Source: Spirochaetales bacterium
Lineage (GTDB): Bacteria; Spirochaetota; Spirochaetia; DSM-2461
Length of the DNA: 64,000 nucleotides
Reading direction: 5' to 3'
Assembly: GCA_022360655.1 (NCBI GenBank)
Contig: JAKSCK010000062.1
Span: 1 to 64,000 of the forward strand
Within the stretch, counting starts at the first letter, position 1. Each line of letters opens with the position of its first letter. The notes under the pieces were generated by a model. The model did not search any database, was not told the origin of the DNA, and saw nothing but the letters and a program-made list of their open reading frames with translations. Position numbers and translations under genes: made by a program. Below, piece after piece: positions 8,797 through 18,120 of this stretch.

Positions 8797-9632
8797 GAGA
8801 CAATCGCCGCTTGGAGGTAAAGGACAAAAATAGGAGCGGCAAGCAGAATGGAATCAACAGAATCCAGCATCCCTCCCCGTCCAAGAATCACATTCCCGGA
8901 ATCTTTTACACCAACAGAGCGTTTGAGAGCAGATTCCGTGAGGTCGCCAAGGATGGACGCAACCCCCAAAGCAATGCCATAGAGAATGCTTTGCCAGAGA
9001 GGTGCGGAATAGAGCTGGGGCAAAATAAACGCCGCTCCACACATCACCACAACAGAGGCAAAGATGCCGCCAGCAAAGCCTTCCAGACTCTTGTTGGGAC
9101 TCACAGCCACAAATCCGCGATGCTTGCCAAAAAGCACACCAAAGAGCCAAGCGGCAGAGTCATTGAGGAAGACACAAAGCATGAACACCATCAGATGCAA
9201 TCCCGCTTGGGGGAACCAGGTGATTTTTGCGGTCCACCAGAGGCACCAGGTGGGGTACATCACCATGAGTAGGCGTGTTCCAACACGCATGACTCCAGAG
9301 GTGATTTCTCCGCTTGGAACAAAGGCCGCGTCAGAAAGGGCCCAAAGCACAAGAAACACAAATAATGCAGTGGCAATACCCGAAGGCATCCATCCCATTC
9401 CAACGGCCCAAGCCACAAGGGGGGAAAGAGCGGGAAGGAGGGCAATGATATGTGGAATGGGGCGGGCCACACGAGCCAGCATGGAGCGCAACTCCAAACC
9501 ACAAAGGGCACCAACAACTACAAGAAGAAGTATCACGGCCAGATGTCCCTGCTGAGGAAGTAATAAAATCAGGGCAGAGAGTGAGGGAATGGCAATGGAA
9601 AAGAGAATCAGCCGTTTAATGGTGTTTGTCAT
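8793..9632 (-). CDS. cdsA: Phosphatidate cytidylyltransferase
   Basis: CdsA makes CDP-diacylglycerol, the precursor of all phospholipids, in the inner membrane. The protein has about eight hydrophobic segments. The C-terminal signature is present as LKRSVGVKDSGNVILGRGGMLDSVDS; the usual HGG-x-LDR reads GRGG-x-LDS here. NDSAAWLFG and SPNKSLEG upstream also match the family. It overlaps uppS by four bases (ATGA). The usual neighbour dxr is missing between cdsA and rseP. Confidence 0.93.
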   Translation of the reverse strand: MTNTIKRLILFSIAIPSLSALILLLPQQGHLAVILLLVVVGALCGLELRSMLARVARPIPHIIALLPALSPLVAWAVGMGWMPSGIATALFVFLVLWALSDAAFVPSGEITSGVMRVGTRLLMVMYPTWCLWWTAKITWFPQAGLHLMVFMLCVFLNDSAAWLFGVLFGKHRGFVAVSPNKSLEGFAGGIFASVVVMCGAAFILPQLYSAPLWQSILYGIALGVASILGDLTESALKRSVGVKDSGNVILGRGGMLDSVDSILLAAPIFVLYLQAAIVS

Positions 9633-10339
9633 TTCGGTACCCCGCCGAAGCGTCGCTGTCGGCTATGGAAAAAGGTGAGAGCCTTCTTGAAATCCTTTTC
9701 ATTCCAATCGGGCCAATAAGCATCAGAAAAATAAAATTCAGCATAAGCGGCACGCCAAAGATGAAAATTGCTCAAGCGCATTTCGCCACCTGTGCGAATC
9801 ATGAGATCCATGTCTGGAACCTGAGGAGCATCAAGGTAGTTTGAAAGACTCTCTTCCGTGATGGGGGTTTCAGGACCAAGGGCATCCCGGTGGGCCGTAA
9901 TCGCGCGGATGATTTCATCCCTTCCCCCATAGTTGATGAGAAGGTTGACGGTCATGCCAGTGAATTCAGACGTATCCTTTTCAACGCGAGCTATTTCGCG
10001 CCGGACTTTTGCTGGGAGTCCATCAAGATCACCAGAATGAACCACTCGAAGACCGCGCTCACGGTAAAAATCGTATTGATTCCGTAAATGGGTGCAGATG
10101 AGCCCCATGAGGAAACTCACCTCATCTTCCGCACGCCGCCAGTTTTCGGTGGAAAAGGCATAAAGGGATAGGGTGCGGACACCGGCATCAGAGGCGGCCG
10201 CAACAATGCGTTTGGCCGCTTCAAGGCCTTCTTTATGGCCGGCGGTCCGGGGCAAACCTTTTGAGGTTGCCCATCGGCCGTTGCCGTCCATGATGATTCC
10301 AATATGAGAGGGAGGGAGGGAATCAGGTGAGGGGGTCAA
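9629..10339 (-). CDS. uppS: Undecaprenyl diphosphate synthase
   Basis: UppS builds the C55 lipid carrier for peptidoglycan by cis-condensation of isopentenyl diphosphate. The catalytic segment GIIMDGNGRWA, the following GHKEG, the TLYAFSTENW stretch and the substrate-binding MIRTGGEMRLSNF-LLW-type region are all present. Length 236 is typical. The start is TTG, overlapping the frr stop in TTGA, so translation is probably coupled. Confidence 0.95.
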   Translation of the reverse strand: MTPSPDSLPPSHIGIIMDGNGRWATSKGLPRTAGHKEGLEAAKRIVAAASDAGVRTLSLYAFSTENWRRAEDEVSFLMGLICTHLRNQYDFYRERGLRVVHSGDLDGLPAKVRREIARVEKDTSEFTGMTVNLLINYGGRDEIIRAITAHRDALGPETPITEESLSNYLDAPQVPDMDLMIRTGGEMRLSNFHLWRAAYAEFYFSDAYWPDWNEKDFKKALTFFHSRQRRFGGVPK

Positions 10340-10878
10340 ACCTCCATGATCTCCTTTTCCTTATCTTTGAGAATCACACCGATTTTCTCAACATATTTGT
10401 CTGTGAGCTTCTGGATGTCATCTACACCCTTTTTCTGCTCATCTTCGGTGAATTCACCATTCTTGATCTGGTCATTGGTGTCGCGTCGAATATTTCGGAT
10501 GGACACGCGGGCATTTTCAGCCGTGCCCTTGGCCTGTTTCACCAGTTCTTTGCGCCGCTCTTCATTGAGAGGGGGAATGTTGATGCGAATAACTTTGCCG
10601 TCATTGCTGGGATTGAGGCCCAGTTCAGAGGCCAAAATGGCCTTTTCAATGTCGCCAATGGCATTGCGGTCAAAGGGTTGAATCACAATGAGTCGTGCTT
10701 CAGGAATGGATATGTTGGCCAGCTGATTGAGGGGGGTGGGGGTGCCGTAGTATTCCACACGCACCTTGTCGAACAAAGCTGCTGAGGCTCGTCCAGTCCG
10801 TAGGAGGTTGAAATCATCTCCTAAGGCTCCAATGGTTTTTTTCATCCGCTCTTCGGCTTTGGCTTTCACATCCTGCAT
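10336..10878 (-). CDS. frr: Ribosome recycling factor
   Basis: RRF and EF-G split ribosomes after termination. The 180-residue protein shows the family core: [40 protein letters not shown] is typical, followed by [26 protein letters not shown] and RRELVK-type helices. The ATG at 10878 with AAGGA seven bases upstream is the true start; a longer frame would read through the hairpin between tsf and frr. The gene normally found here, pyrH, is absent. Confidence 0.95.
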   Translation of the reverse strand: [180 protein letters not shown]

Positions 10879-10899
10879 GACCAATTCCTTTTTTAGGTG

Positions 10900-10932
10900 G
10901 ACCCTTGGCGGCGGACCGCCAAGGGTCGATCT
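10900..10932 (-). repeat. REP-like palindrome, copy 3, between tsf and frr
   Basis: A perfect 12-bp stem (10900-10911 with 10916-10927) with a 4-base loop CGGA is preceded on the minus strand by AGATC, giving the shared AGATCGACCC arm. It is followed by an A-rich stretch and the frr ribosome binding site. Inside an operon it could cause partial termination, RNA processing or mRNA protection, which would set tsf apart from frr in level. Confidence 0.65.
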
Positions 10933-11019
10933 GGTTTCATTATCGGAGACCTTTTGATGATTCAAACAAAAGGTTCCATGCATCAAAACCTCATCTCCGC
11001 AACAGAGATGAGATTCCAA

Positions 11020-11868
11020 TTAGTCTTCGCTCTGACCAACGGCAATGTAGCAGTAGTCAACGAGGGAAATCTCGCCACCCACTTCTTTTGCCAAGTCAGC
11101 AACAACCTGCTTCACAGCTTTCTTGTCTTCTTTGACAAAACCCTGGTCAACAAAGCAGATGCCTGCAAGGTGCTTGTTCAACTTTCCTTGAACAATGCCT
11201 TTGATGACCTTTTCAGGTTTGTCGCCCAAGTTGTTGGCCTGAGTGGTGAAAATATCTTCCTGCTCTTTGAGGTAGGCCTGATCCACAGCGCTGCGGTCCA
11301 GATAAGCTGGATTGTATGCAGCCACATGGAGAGCCAAGTCATTGGCCAGAGCCTTCACCTCATCTTTTGCAGCGGTTGCAGCAGAGTCACAGGCAAGTTT
11401 CACCAGAACGCCAATCTGACCACCGTTATGGGCGTAGTGCGCCACACAATCGGTCTCAGCCACATCCCAGCAAGCCAAATCGCCAAGAAGCATGTTCTCC
11501 TTGAGGATGGCAATGGCTTCTTTCACCATGAGCTCTAGCTCATCGGATTTTTCGGCCTTACCAGAAGCGGCAACAGCGGTGGCAATTTTCTGACCAGCGG
11601 TGCGGAACACCTCGTTCTTAGCCACAAAGTCAGTTTCACAGGTCACTTCGGCCATGGCTGCTTTGCCATCACCGATGTGGCTGAAGACGGCACCACAGTC
11701 TGTGGCGCGGCCCACACGCTTGTCAGCGCTTGCCAGTCCCTGCTCTTTGAGAATCTTCTCAGCGGCAGCAAAATCGCCATCGGCTTTCACCAAAGCGTTT
11801 TTACAATCCAGCATACCGGCACCGGTTTTGTCACGAAGTTTCTTAACGTCTTGGGGACTGACTGCCAT
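11020..11868 (-). CDS. tsf: Elongation factor Ts
   Basis: EF-Ts recycles EF-Tu-GDP. The UBA-like N-terminal domain KKLRDKTGAGMLDCKNAL is followed by the core domain with CETDFVAKN and VAAYNPAYLDRSAV, and the C-terminal module. Length 282 is typical. The ATG overlaps the rpsB stop by one base (TAATG). The factor shows several cysteines but no odd insertion. Confidence 0.97.
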   Translation of the reverse strand: MAVSPQDVKKLRDKTGAGMLDCKNALVKADGDFAAAEKILKEQGLASADKRVGRATDCGAVFSHIGDGKAAMAEVTCETDFVAKNEVFRTAGQKIATAVAASGKAEKSDELELMVKEAIAILKENMLLGDLACWDVAETDCVAHYAHNGGQIGVLVKLACDSAATAAKDEVKALANDLALHVAAYNPAYLDRSAVDQAYLKEQEDIFTTQANNLGDKPEKVIKGIVQGKLNKHLAGICFVDQGFVKEDKKAVKQVVADLAKEVGGEISLVDYCYIAVGQSED

Positions 11869-12689
11869 TATTCGGCCTCCTCGGCGGGGGCTTCTTCTGA
11901 AGCTTCTTCGGGAGCAGGAGCAGCCTCTTCGCTGGTGACACCAGCTTCAGCGGCCATTTCTTCCTCTTCATCCTCGTCCTGGAGGGTTTCGATGACCTTC
12001 AGGCCAGTCTCATTGTCTGCTTCCATAACGGCGTTGGCAATGACCTGGGTAAAGAGGTTGATGGCCCGGATGGCGTCATCATTACCGGGGATGGGGTAAT
12101 CAATGCCCTCAGGGTTACAGTTGGTATCCACCACAGCAATAATGGGAATGCCCATGCGCTGGGCTTCGGCCACAGCAATGGCTTCCTTGCGGGTGTCAAT
12201 CACAAACATCACACCGGGGAGGTCGGTCATGTTCTTGATACCACCAAGGTTCTTCTCTAAGCGGCCTTTCTCTTTGAGAAGGCGAGCCACCTCTTTCTTG
12301 GTGAGCTGCTCAAAGGTTCCATCCACTTCCATCTTCTCAATCTTCTTGAGGCGAAGGAGGGATTTCTTGATGGTGGAAAAGTTGGTGAGCATACCGCCAA
12401 GCCAGCGGTTGTTCACATAGTACATGTCGCATCGCTCAGCTTCCCGCTTAACGGAAGTCTGGGCCTGCTTTTTTGTACCAACGAAAAGGACGGACTTGCC
12501 GGCCAAAACGTTTTGTCGAACCACGTCGTAAGCCTCTTTGATGGCCACGATGGTTTTCTGCAGATCGATGATGTGGATGCCATTCCGCTGAGCGAAGATG
12601 TACTTCTTCATGCGGGGATCCCAGCGCCGGGTCTGATGACCGAAATGGACACCTGACTCCAGCAGGTTCTTCATGGTGACTACTGCCAT
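11868..12689 (-). CDS. rpsB: Ribosomal protein uS2, acidic tail
   Basis: uS2 binds late to the 30S subunit. The family segments [45 protein letters not shown] and [19 protein letters not shown] are present in order. The final 40 residues form an acidic Ala-Glu-Pro tail not found in the E. coli protein. AGGAG sits seven bases before the ATG at 12689. It heads rpsB-tsf-frr-uppS-cdsA-rseP and the propeller gene. Confidence 0.97.
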   Translation of the reverse strand: MAVVTMKNLLESGVHFGHQTRRWDPRMKKYIFAQRNGIHIIDLQKTIVAIKEAYDVVRQNVLAGKSVLFVGTKKQAQTSVKREAERCDMYYVNNRWLGGMLTNFSTIKKSLLRLKKIEKMEVDGTFEQLTKKEVARLLKEKGRLEKNLGGIKNMTDLPGVMFVIDTRKEAIAVAEAQRMGIPIIAVVDTNCNPEGIDYPIPGNDDAIRAINLFTQVIANAVMEADNETGLKVIETLQDEDEEEEMAAEAGVTSEEAAPAPEEASEEAPAEEAE

Positions 12690-12755
12690 GAGAATCTCCT
12701 CTTTGTCCGCACATTCACAGAGATTGTGATGCACGGCCCTTCCCAATTTATTCTC

Positions 12756-12810
12756 GGAACCGCGAGGCGGTCCGGAAGATTACGACCAATGGCGACGCCA
12801 TTGTCCGGTC
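12756..12810 (-). promoter_or_regulatory. Two hairpins in the rpsB leader
   Basis: Between maf and rpsB two hairpins are visible: CAATGGC-GTC-GCCATTG (12787-12803), with flanking GAC-GTC pairs, and a GGACCGC-GCGGTTCC type stem (12756-12773). Neither has a U tract. They could be a weak maf terminator plus a leader element, and S2 is known to control its own operon in some bacteria. A specific role is not shown. Confidence 0.4.
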
Positions 12811-13417
12811 ATGCCAAATCAAAAGGATAGGCGGACCGCTCCAACATGCCATAAAGGGGGGAGAGTGGCAAGCCCACCACAGTGCTCCAGAGTCCCTCAA
12901 TCGACTCAATGAGCACACTTCCTTGGCCTTGAATGCGGTAGGCACCAGCCACATCCTTCCATTCTTCCCAATGAAGAACGCGTTCTATCATAGCTTTTGT
13001 GAGAGGGCGAAAGCGCACCTTTGTGCTATGCCGTTCTTTCAAAATATGGGCTTTTTGATTGTTCCTGGCGGGGACATAAAGAGCCAGGGCCGTGTGCACA
13101 CAATGCGTTTTTCCAGAAAGGCTTTGGAGCATATCAAAGGCTTCGTCCCGATTGGCTGGTTTTCCCAGGTCTCCCTCTGGTCCTTCCACAAGAGTATCTG
13201 CGGCCAGTCCCCAGCGGTATTGACGGCCTGGATAGGCTTCTAAAGCGTCATGGAGTTTCTTCTGAGCCAGCACAATCACCCCTTCTGAGCTGGGGATCTC
13301 TTGGGGAAGGTCCTCATCTGTATGGGCTGGGGCTATGGCAAAGGGCAGTTGCAAACGAGAGAGCAGTTCAGCCCGTCGGGGAGAGGCGGAGTAGAGGCGA
13401 ATGATGGGTTTTTTCAT
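12809..13417 (-). CDS. maf: Maf-like nucleotide pyrophosphatase
   Basis: Maf proteins hydrolyse non-canonical nucleoside triphosphates to monophosphates. The opening LYSASPRRAELL fits the family (A-S-x-R-R-x-x-L-L), and later LAADTLVEG-type, GKP-NRDEA, VAGAYRIQGQGSVLIESIEG and VVGLPL all match. The 202-residue protein starts at an ATG that overlaps the transporter stop (ATGA), not at an upstream start in another part of the same frame. Which nucleotides it prefers cannot be read from the sequence. Confidence 0.88.
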   Translation of the reverse strand: MKKPIIRLYSASPRRAELLSRLQLPFAIAPAHTDEDLPQEIPSSEGVIVLAQKKLHDALEAYPGRQYRWGLAADTLVEGPEGDLGKPANRDEAFDMLQSLSGKTHCVHTALALYVPARNNQKAHILKERHSTKVRFRPLTKAMIERVLHWEEWKDVAGAYRIQGQGSVLIESIEGLWSTVVGLPLSPLYGMLERSAYPFDLA

Positions 13418-15042
13418 CCCAAGGACACCAATGTGATGATGGCAATCACAACACCGGTCACGGCTTCTCCACCCAGTAATCCGGATGCAATCACGGTTCC
13501 CGTTTTTCCCACAGCTTTCCCTTGAGCGTTTCGAAGGAGTTTTTCTACAAAGGCCCAAAGTCCTCCCAAGAGTATGGGAGCCGTGATGAAGACCGGAAGA
13601 TAGAGTCCTAGGCCAAGGGTCATGGCTGGAATCTTCACAATAAAAAAGATTGTGCCAAAGAGGGCGCCGGCAATGAAGGCCCAAAGGTGGGGAATGCCTC
13701 CTGCAAGGGCGGCAACGGCCCGAGCCTGAGGGGCAGGAAACACAGTGGGATCACCTAAACTTCCAGCGCCATTGCTGCGAACCAGGGCATAAAGCACAGC
13801 AACAGAAACCACAGCTCCAATGAGGGCTCCTGTGGTTTCCGCAATGCGCTGGGCTCTGGGATTCGTGCCAAACAGAGCTCCCGCTTTGTAGTCATTCATC
13901 ACATCTCCGGCTAAACCGGCCGCAACAGCTGTCACTGCGGCAGCGGTGATGAGAGCTCCCATGGCTTCTGGAGCAAAGATTTTCACCACCAATAGAACCA
14001 ATATTCCCAAAATTTCCATGGGATTGATTCCTGTTTGCCCTGTGAGTACGGCCGCCATCAGGGATGCTAAGGAGGCTCCGAGAACGGTCACAATCACCGC
14101 TACTGGAATCCAACCTCCCAGGTTTCGGAAATCGGTTCCAAGGGTGAGAGCGACAATGGCCACAATTCCAGCTGTGAGGAGGAAGCTTGGTGAGGAAAGG
14201 GATTTTTCATCTTTTCCAAAAGCAGCTTTGATGAGGGGACGCAACTGAGGAAGAATCCCTTTGATGAGAACGCCAATTCCTGTTCCCACCATGAGACCAA
14301 TTCCGAGACTGCTGCGGAACGCATCGGCATTGGCCAATGTTTCAAAAATCCCTGTTGCTAATCCCACGGGAACAATGAGGCCAAAGCCCAGAAGGGCTCC
14401 AATGGCCCAAACTCCTGTATAAAGTGGACCAATGATGTAACCAATTCCCATGGCCATGGGGGAAATCCATATTCCTGCAAAAATATTCTTTTCTGCAAGT
14501 TTCTCAAAATTGATGAGGGCAGGGATTTTGCCAAGTTTGTCTCGGAAGACGGTGAAGAGGGCTGTGAGCCCTAAAGAGGAAAAGAGCCACAGGGCATGGC
14601 GCCCACCATCATCACCAGCACTGACTGTTTCATAAGCCGCTGCTCCAATAGGATAGGTGTATTCCTCTTTTCTGGTCTCAATAAAATACCGGCGGAAAAG
14701 TGCTGTAGCGGCTAAACCAAGAAGAGTTCCCGAAAGGGTGATGGACAGCATTTTGAGGAAGGAAAATTCCGTTTCAGGATTCAATATCCAAAGAGCAGGA
14801 GCTGTGAAGGCGAGTCCTCCAGCAACCATTGCTCCAGCGCTCATGGCTGTGTGGGTGATATTCACCTCTTGCAGACTGGTTTTTCCGAAGAGTTTCAGTA
14901 ATGCCATGCTGAGTATGGCCACAAAAATGGTAGGCCATGGGAGGGCTCCGAGGCGGAGGGCCACATAGAGGGAGCTGGCTGTGATGACAACTGATCCCAG
15001 GGCGCCAAGGATGAGGGCACGGGGGGTAAGCTGTTTGGGCAT
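13414..15042 (-). CDS. OPT-family transporter
   Basis: This 542-residue protein has 14 or more hydrophobic segments and the OPT-type motif NITHTAMSAGAMVAGG near residue 65. OPT members carry oligopeptides or metal-chelate complexes with protons; bacterial members are poorly characterised. Matches include the long inner cluster with KAGALFGTNPRAQRIAE, which fits the family's late motif. GAGGTAGAAC precedes the ATG. It is followed by maf with a four-base overlap. Substrate cannot be inferred. Confidence 0.8.
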   Translation of the reverse strand: MPKQLTPRALILGALGSVVITASSLYVALRLGALPWPTIFVAILSMALLKLFGKTSLQEVNITHTAMSAGAMVAGGLAFTAPALWILNPETEFSFLKMLSITLSGTLLGLAATALFRRYFIETRKEEYTYPIGAAAYETVSAGDDGGRHALWLFSSLGLTALFTVFRDKLGKIPALINFEKLAEKNIFAGIWISPMAMGIGYIIGPLYTGVWAIGALLGFGLIVPVGLATGIFETLANADAFRSSLGIGLMVGTGIGVLIKGILPQLRPLIKAAFGKDEKSLSSPSFLLTAGIVAIVALTLGTDFRNLGGWIPVAVIVTVLGASLASLMAAVLTGQTGINPMEILGILVLLVVKIFAPEAMGALITAAAVTAVAAGLAGDVMNDYKAGALFGTNPRAQRIAETTGALIGAVVSVAVLYALVRSNGAGSLGDPTVFPAPQARAVAALAGGIPHLWAFIAGALFGTIFFIVKIPAMTLGLGLYLPVFITAPILLGGLWAFVEKLLRNAQGKAVGKTGTVIASGLLGGEAVTGVVIAIITLVSLG

Positions 15043-15462
15043 GTTCTACCTCAATAATCAAGAATATTAATGCGTTGGGCATTGGTTGCGGTATTCCTTA
15101 TGAAACCACTCTATGCAGCTTCAGGACTAGACGCGTTTTATTTGCAAAAGGCCATGGATAAACATCCTAAAGACCTGTGTTCATCTTAGCAGAAGAGGAA
15201 GACGGGGAGCAAGTTATTAGACAAAAGATGGTGATATGTCAAAATAATGGAGAAAAATCTTGCGTTGTCATCATTGAACGAATCAAATATTGATTTGGCG
15301 ACGTTTGTGATTTGCCAATCACTGATTGGTCGTGTTGATTCAATTTCCCTATTCGGTGATGCAATTCATTCATTAAAACCTCCAAGATGTGCTGTTGTAT
15401 TTACCAAAAAAACAGCAATATATATAGTAAAAACACTGAAATGATATGATATAGGTTGCACC
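15043..15462. other. AT-rich intergenic region
   Basis: This 420-bp gap separates the minus-strand transporter from the plus-strand AraC gene. It becomes AT-rich after about 15230. It holds a 65-codon frame (15247-15444) without a ribosome binding site, which I judge not to be a gene. No clear -35/-10 pair was found for the AraC gene; a TATGAT lies at 15445-15450. Confidence 0.5.
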
Positions 15463-16257
15463 ATGGTTCAGATTGCTAGAGATGATACATTTACCGGTAT
15501 TGAATATTTACAGGTTGTCAATTCAGTGCACGAATATCCGACGCATTTTCACGATCAAGTGTATACATTTAGTCTCATGGAAAGTGGTGGATATTTTTGG
15601 GAAAAGAATAATCTGAACTCTATTGTTTCTCCTGGCCATATAGCCGTCATCAATCCAGGGCAAGTTCATGCAGGAAAACCTGTGGATTCTCATCAATCTA
15701 CGTATAAAGTGTTGTATATTTCTAATTACTATTTTAATAAAATTGTAGAGGAAATAGGAGTTGGTCCAAATATCGAATTTCGCAAAGTCCTGTTAAGGAG
15801 GAATTCGATTGTTTCGGATTTTCAAAATTTGTTTAATTCGCTCAAGAATAATTGTGTAAGTCTAGAGAAAGAAGCGAATCTTATTCTCTTTTTATCTGGA
15901 GTTTTAAATTATAATTATTATGAAGAAAAAATAACGGATTATTGCTCAAATGATCAACTGATACAAATCAAGGACTATTTGAGAGAGTCGCTTTCAGAAA
16001 AAATATCGTTAGATGAGTTGTCCAATCTTGTTAACTTAAGCAAATCACACTTAGTTCGGGCATTCAAAAAGACTGAGGGAGTTACACCTTTTGCCTATAG
16101 GACCATTCTGAAGATTGAGTATGCAAAGCAGCAACTCAAAGAAGGTCTTGATTTATGTGAAATTGCTCAGAATGCAGGATTTCATGATCAAAGCCATTTC
16201 ACCAATGCGTTTAAAAAATATCTAGGATACACTCCACGGCAATATAAATGTTTGTGA
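15463..16257 (+). CDS. AraC-family transcriptional regulator
   Basis: A 264-residue regulator with an N-terminal cupin-type sensor domain (residues about 15-140, with HEYPTHFHDQVYTFSLMESG and GHIAVINPGQVHAG) and a C-terminal AraC helix-turn-helix pair (about 165-262). The latter shows SLDELSNLVNLSKSHLVRAFKK, then EIAQNAGFHDQSHFTNAFKKYLGYTPRQYK, which matches the PROSITE-type AraC signature. The gene is AT-rich. It sits 69 bases before a LysE-type exporter, so the exporter is the likely target, induced by a small metabolite. Confidence 0.92.
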   Translation: MVQIARDDTFTGIEYLQVVNSVHEYPTHFHDQVYTFSLMESGGYFWEKNNLNSIVSPGHIAVINPGQVHAGKPVDSHQSTYKVLYISNYYFNKIVEEIGVGPNIEFRKVLLRRNSIVSDFQNLFNSLKNNCVSLEKEANLILFLSGVLNYNYYEEKITDYCSNDQLIQIKDYLRESLSEKISLDELSNLVNLSKSHLVRAFKKTEGVTPFAYRTILKIEYAKQQLKEGLDLCEIAQNAGFHDQSHFTNAFKKYLGYTPRQYKCL

Positions 16258-16325
16258 GCAATATTTTCCAATACACGATTGTTCCATTCTTTTAAGGTCT
16301 TAAAAAAGATTGAGGATGTATCATC

Positions 16326-16964
16326 ATGGATGGATTAAATTTGTATGCAAATGAGTTTTTAACAGTATTTATATTGACCCTCATCGTCATAGTCATACCC
16401 GGTCCTGATTTTCTCATTGTTGTTAAAAATAGTCTGACTCGATCACGAATTTCAGGTATTAACACGGCGCTTGGAATTGCCACAGCTGTATGGGTTCATA
16501 TCATCTATTCTTTGATGGGATTGGCATTAATTATTTCAAGGAATCCAAATATCTATAATATTATTAAATATCTTGGTGTTTGTTATTTAATATATCTTGG
16601 TATTCAGTGTCTATTTATAAAAAAAAACATTGAAGGTGATGCAGATACCCATGTTGCAGTTTCTCATTTTGATTCATTTAAGATGGGTTTTGTCAATAAT
16701 GCACTCAATCCTAAGGCCACCATTTTTTTCCTGAGCTTATTCACTCAAGTTGTAAATTTCTCAACGCCAATTTCTTTGAAAATCCTTTATGGATTAACGG
16801 TTTCACTCACATGTCTGATTTGGTTTTCACTTGTTGCATATCTTCTCAATCATAGAGTTGTCAAAGATTGTTTTTTTTACGCACGAAATCTCATTATAAA
16901 ATTTCTGGGATTTGTGCTACTCCTCTATGCCTTGAAAACGGTTTTTGAAGATATCGTAAAATGA
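16326..16964 (+). CDS. LysE/RhtB-family amino-acid exporter
   Basis: This 212-residue inner-membrane protein has six hydrophobic segments and the family motif VIPGPDFLIVVKNSLTRSRISGINTALGIATA near the start. RhtB and LysE proteins export amino acids such as homoserine, threonine or lysine. AraC plus LysE pairs are common, and such regulators usually sense the exported substrate. GAGGA precedes the ATG by nine bases. Like the regulator it is AT-rich, with codons unlike the neighbours. The substrate is unknown. Confidence 0.9.
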   Translation: MDGLNLYANEFLTVFILTLIVIVIPGPDFLIVVKNSLTRSRISGINTALGIATAVWVHIIYSLMGLALIISRNPNIYNIIKYLGVCYLIYLGIQCLFIKKNIEGDADTHVAVSHFDSFKMGFVNNALNPKATIFFLSLFTQVVNFSTPISLKILYGLTVSLTCLIWFSLVAYLLNHRVVKDCFFYARNLIIKFLGFVLLLYALKTVFEDIVK

Positions 16965-17023
16965 GTTCTTGTACTTCTTATAGACTTTTTGAATATGGAT
17001 GTTCTTCCTTATTTTGAAACGGA

Positions 17024-18115
17024 TTATATGAGAGGAAAGGGGAGCTCTAATTGGGCGCATTCCCCTTCTTCTCCTGGAAAGAGTGAGAGTGCTGTACCTG
17101 CTAAGCGCACTGGCCGTTCTCCTGCTTTTGTTTCTTGAAGGAGTTCACGGGAAATGGTTTGAAATTGATGGAGATTTTTGAGAGGAGTGGGAAAACTTCG
17201 AGATCGGGTGGCTAAGCGGAAATCATTGTATTTGACTTTGACTGTCACCCGCCGGGCTTGGAGTTTCTTTTCCGTGACTTCCTCCCAAACATCCTGACAA
17301 ACCCCATCCAGAATGGTTGCGATTTGTTGGACATCCATCAGGTCTGTGGGAAATGTCCGCTCTTTACCTAAAGATTTGCGCTGGCGCAAGGAGCATACAG
17401 GCCGCTCATCAATGCCACGGCAAAGGCTGTAAAACCAAGGACCAGACTTACCAAAAACATCAATGAGTCGCCACAGCGGCCAGGAGCGAAGTTCTCCAGC
17501 CGTTTGAATCCCCAGTTTTTCCATGCGTTTAGCTGTGACTGGGCCGACTCCCCAGAATTTTGTGACCGGTAAATCCTTCAAAAAATCTTGGGCTGCTTGG
17601 GGGGGGATCACGGTGAGCCCGTGTGGTTTTTTCCAATCCGAGGCGATTTTGGCCAAAGATTTATTGTAGGACACTCCCGCTGAGGCCGTGAGTTGTGTTT
17701 CTTCAAAAATACGTTGTTGGATTCGCTGCGCTAATCGAGTTGCAGAACATTCACCAAGCTTATTCTCACTTACATCAAGAAAGGCTTCATCAATAGAAAG
17801 CGGTTCCACCACATCCGTGATCTCATGAAAAATGGAATGGACCTGCTGAGACACTCGATGATATTCAGGGAAATTGGCCTCGGTCACAAAGATGGCCTGA
17901 GGGCATCGTTTGTACGCCTCATAAGAACTCATGGCAGAATGTATCCCGTATTGGCGGGCCTCATAGGAGCAGGTGGACACCACACCGCGACTTTTTGGGG
18001 GGCCTCCCACCACCACAGGTTTTCCCCGCCATTGAGGATGATCCCGTTGCTCAACGGCGGCAAAGAAAGCGTCCATATCCACATGAATGATTTTTCGATT
18101 TGATGCCTCGCTCAC
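17024..18115 (-). CDS. dinB: DNA polymerase IV
   Basis: DinB is a Y-family translesion polymerase that extends mismatched ends at stalled forks. Catalytic acids are in HVDMDAFFAAVE and SIDEAFLDVSE; TASAGVSYNKSLAKIASDWKKP and the little-finger region follow. The beta-clamp motif is the C-terminal QLELPF. I place the start at GTG 18115 (363 residues), because the only promoter lies directly in front of it. A longer frame starting at 18151 would begin before the -35 box. No Shine-Dalgarno sequence precedes the GTG, so a leaderless mRNA is likely. Confidence 0.93.
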   Translation of the reverse strand: MSEASNRKIIHVDMDAFFAAVEQRDHPQWRGKPVVVGGPPKSRGVVSTCSYEARQYGIHSAMSSYEAYKRCPQAIFVTEANFPEYHRVSQQVHSIFHEITDVVEPLSIDEAFLDVSENKLGECSATRLAQRIQQRIFEETQLTASAGVSYNKSLAKIASDWKKPHGLTVIPPQAAQDFLKDLPVTKFWGVGPVTAKRMEKLGIQTAGELRSWPLWRLIDVFGKSGPWFYSLCRGIDERPVCSLRQRKSLGKERTFPTDLMDVQQIATILDGVCQDVWEEVTEKKLQARRVTVKVKYNDFRLATRSRSFPTPLKNLHQFQTISRELLQETKAGERPVRLAGTALSLFPGEEGECAQLELPFPLI

Positions 18116-18120
18116 GATTG

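Noticed and set aside
15247-15444. A 65-codon plus-strand frame before the AraC gene
   Set aside because: No ribosome binding site and no similarity to a known protein; AT-rich sequence yields such frames by chance.
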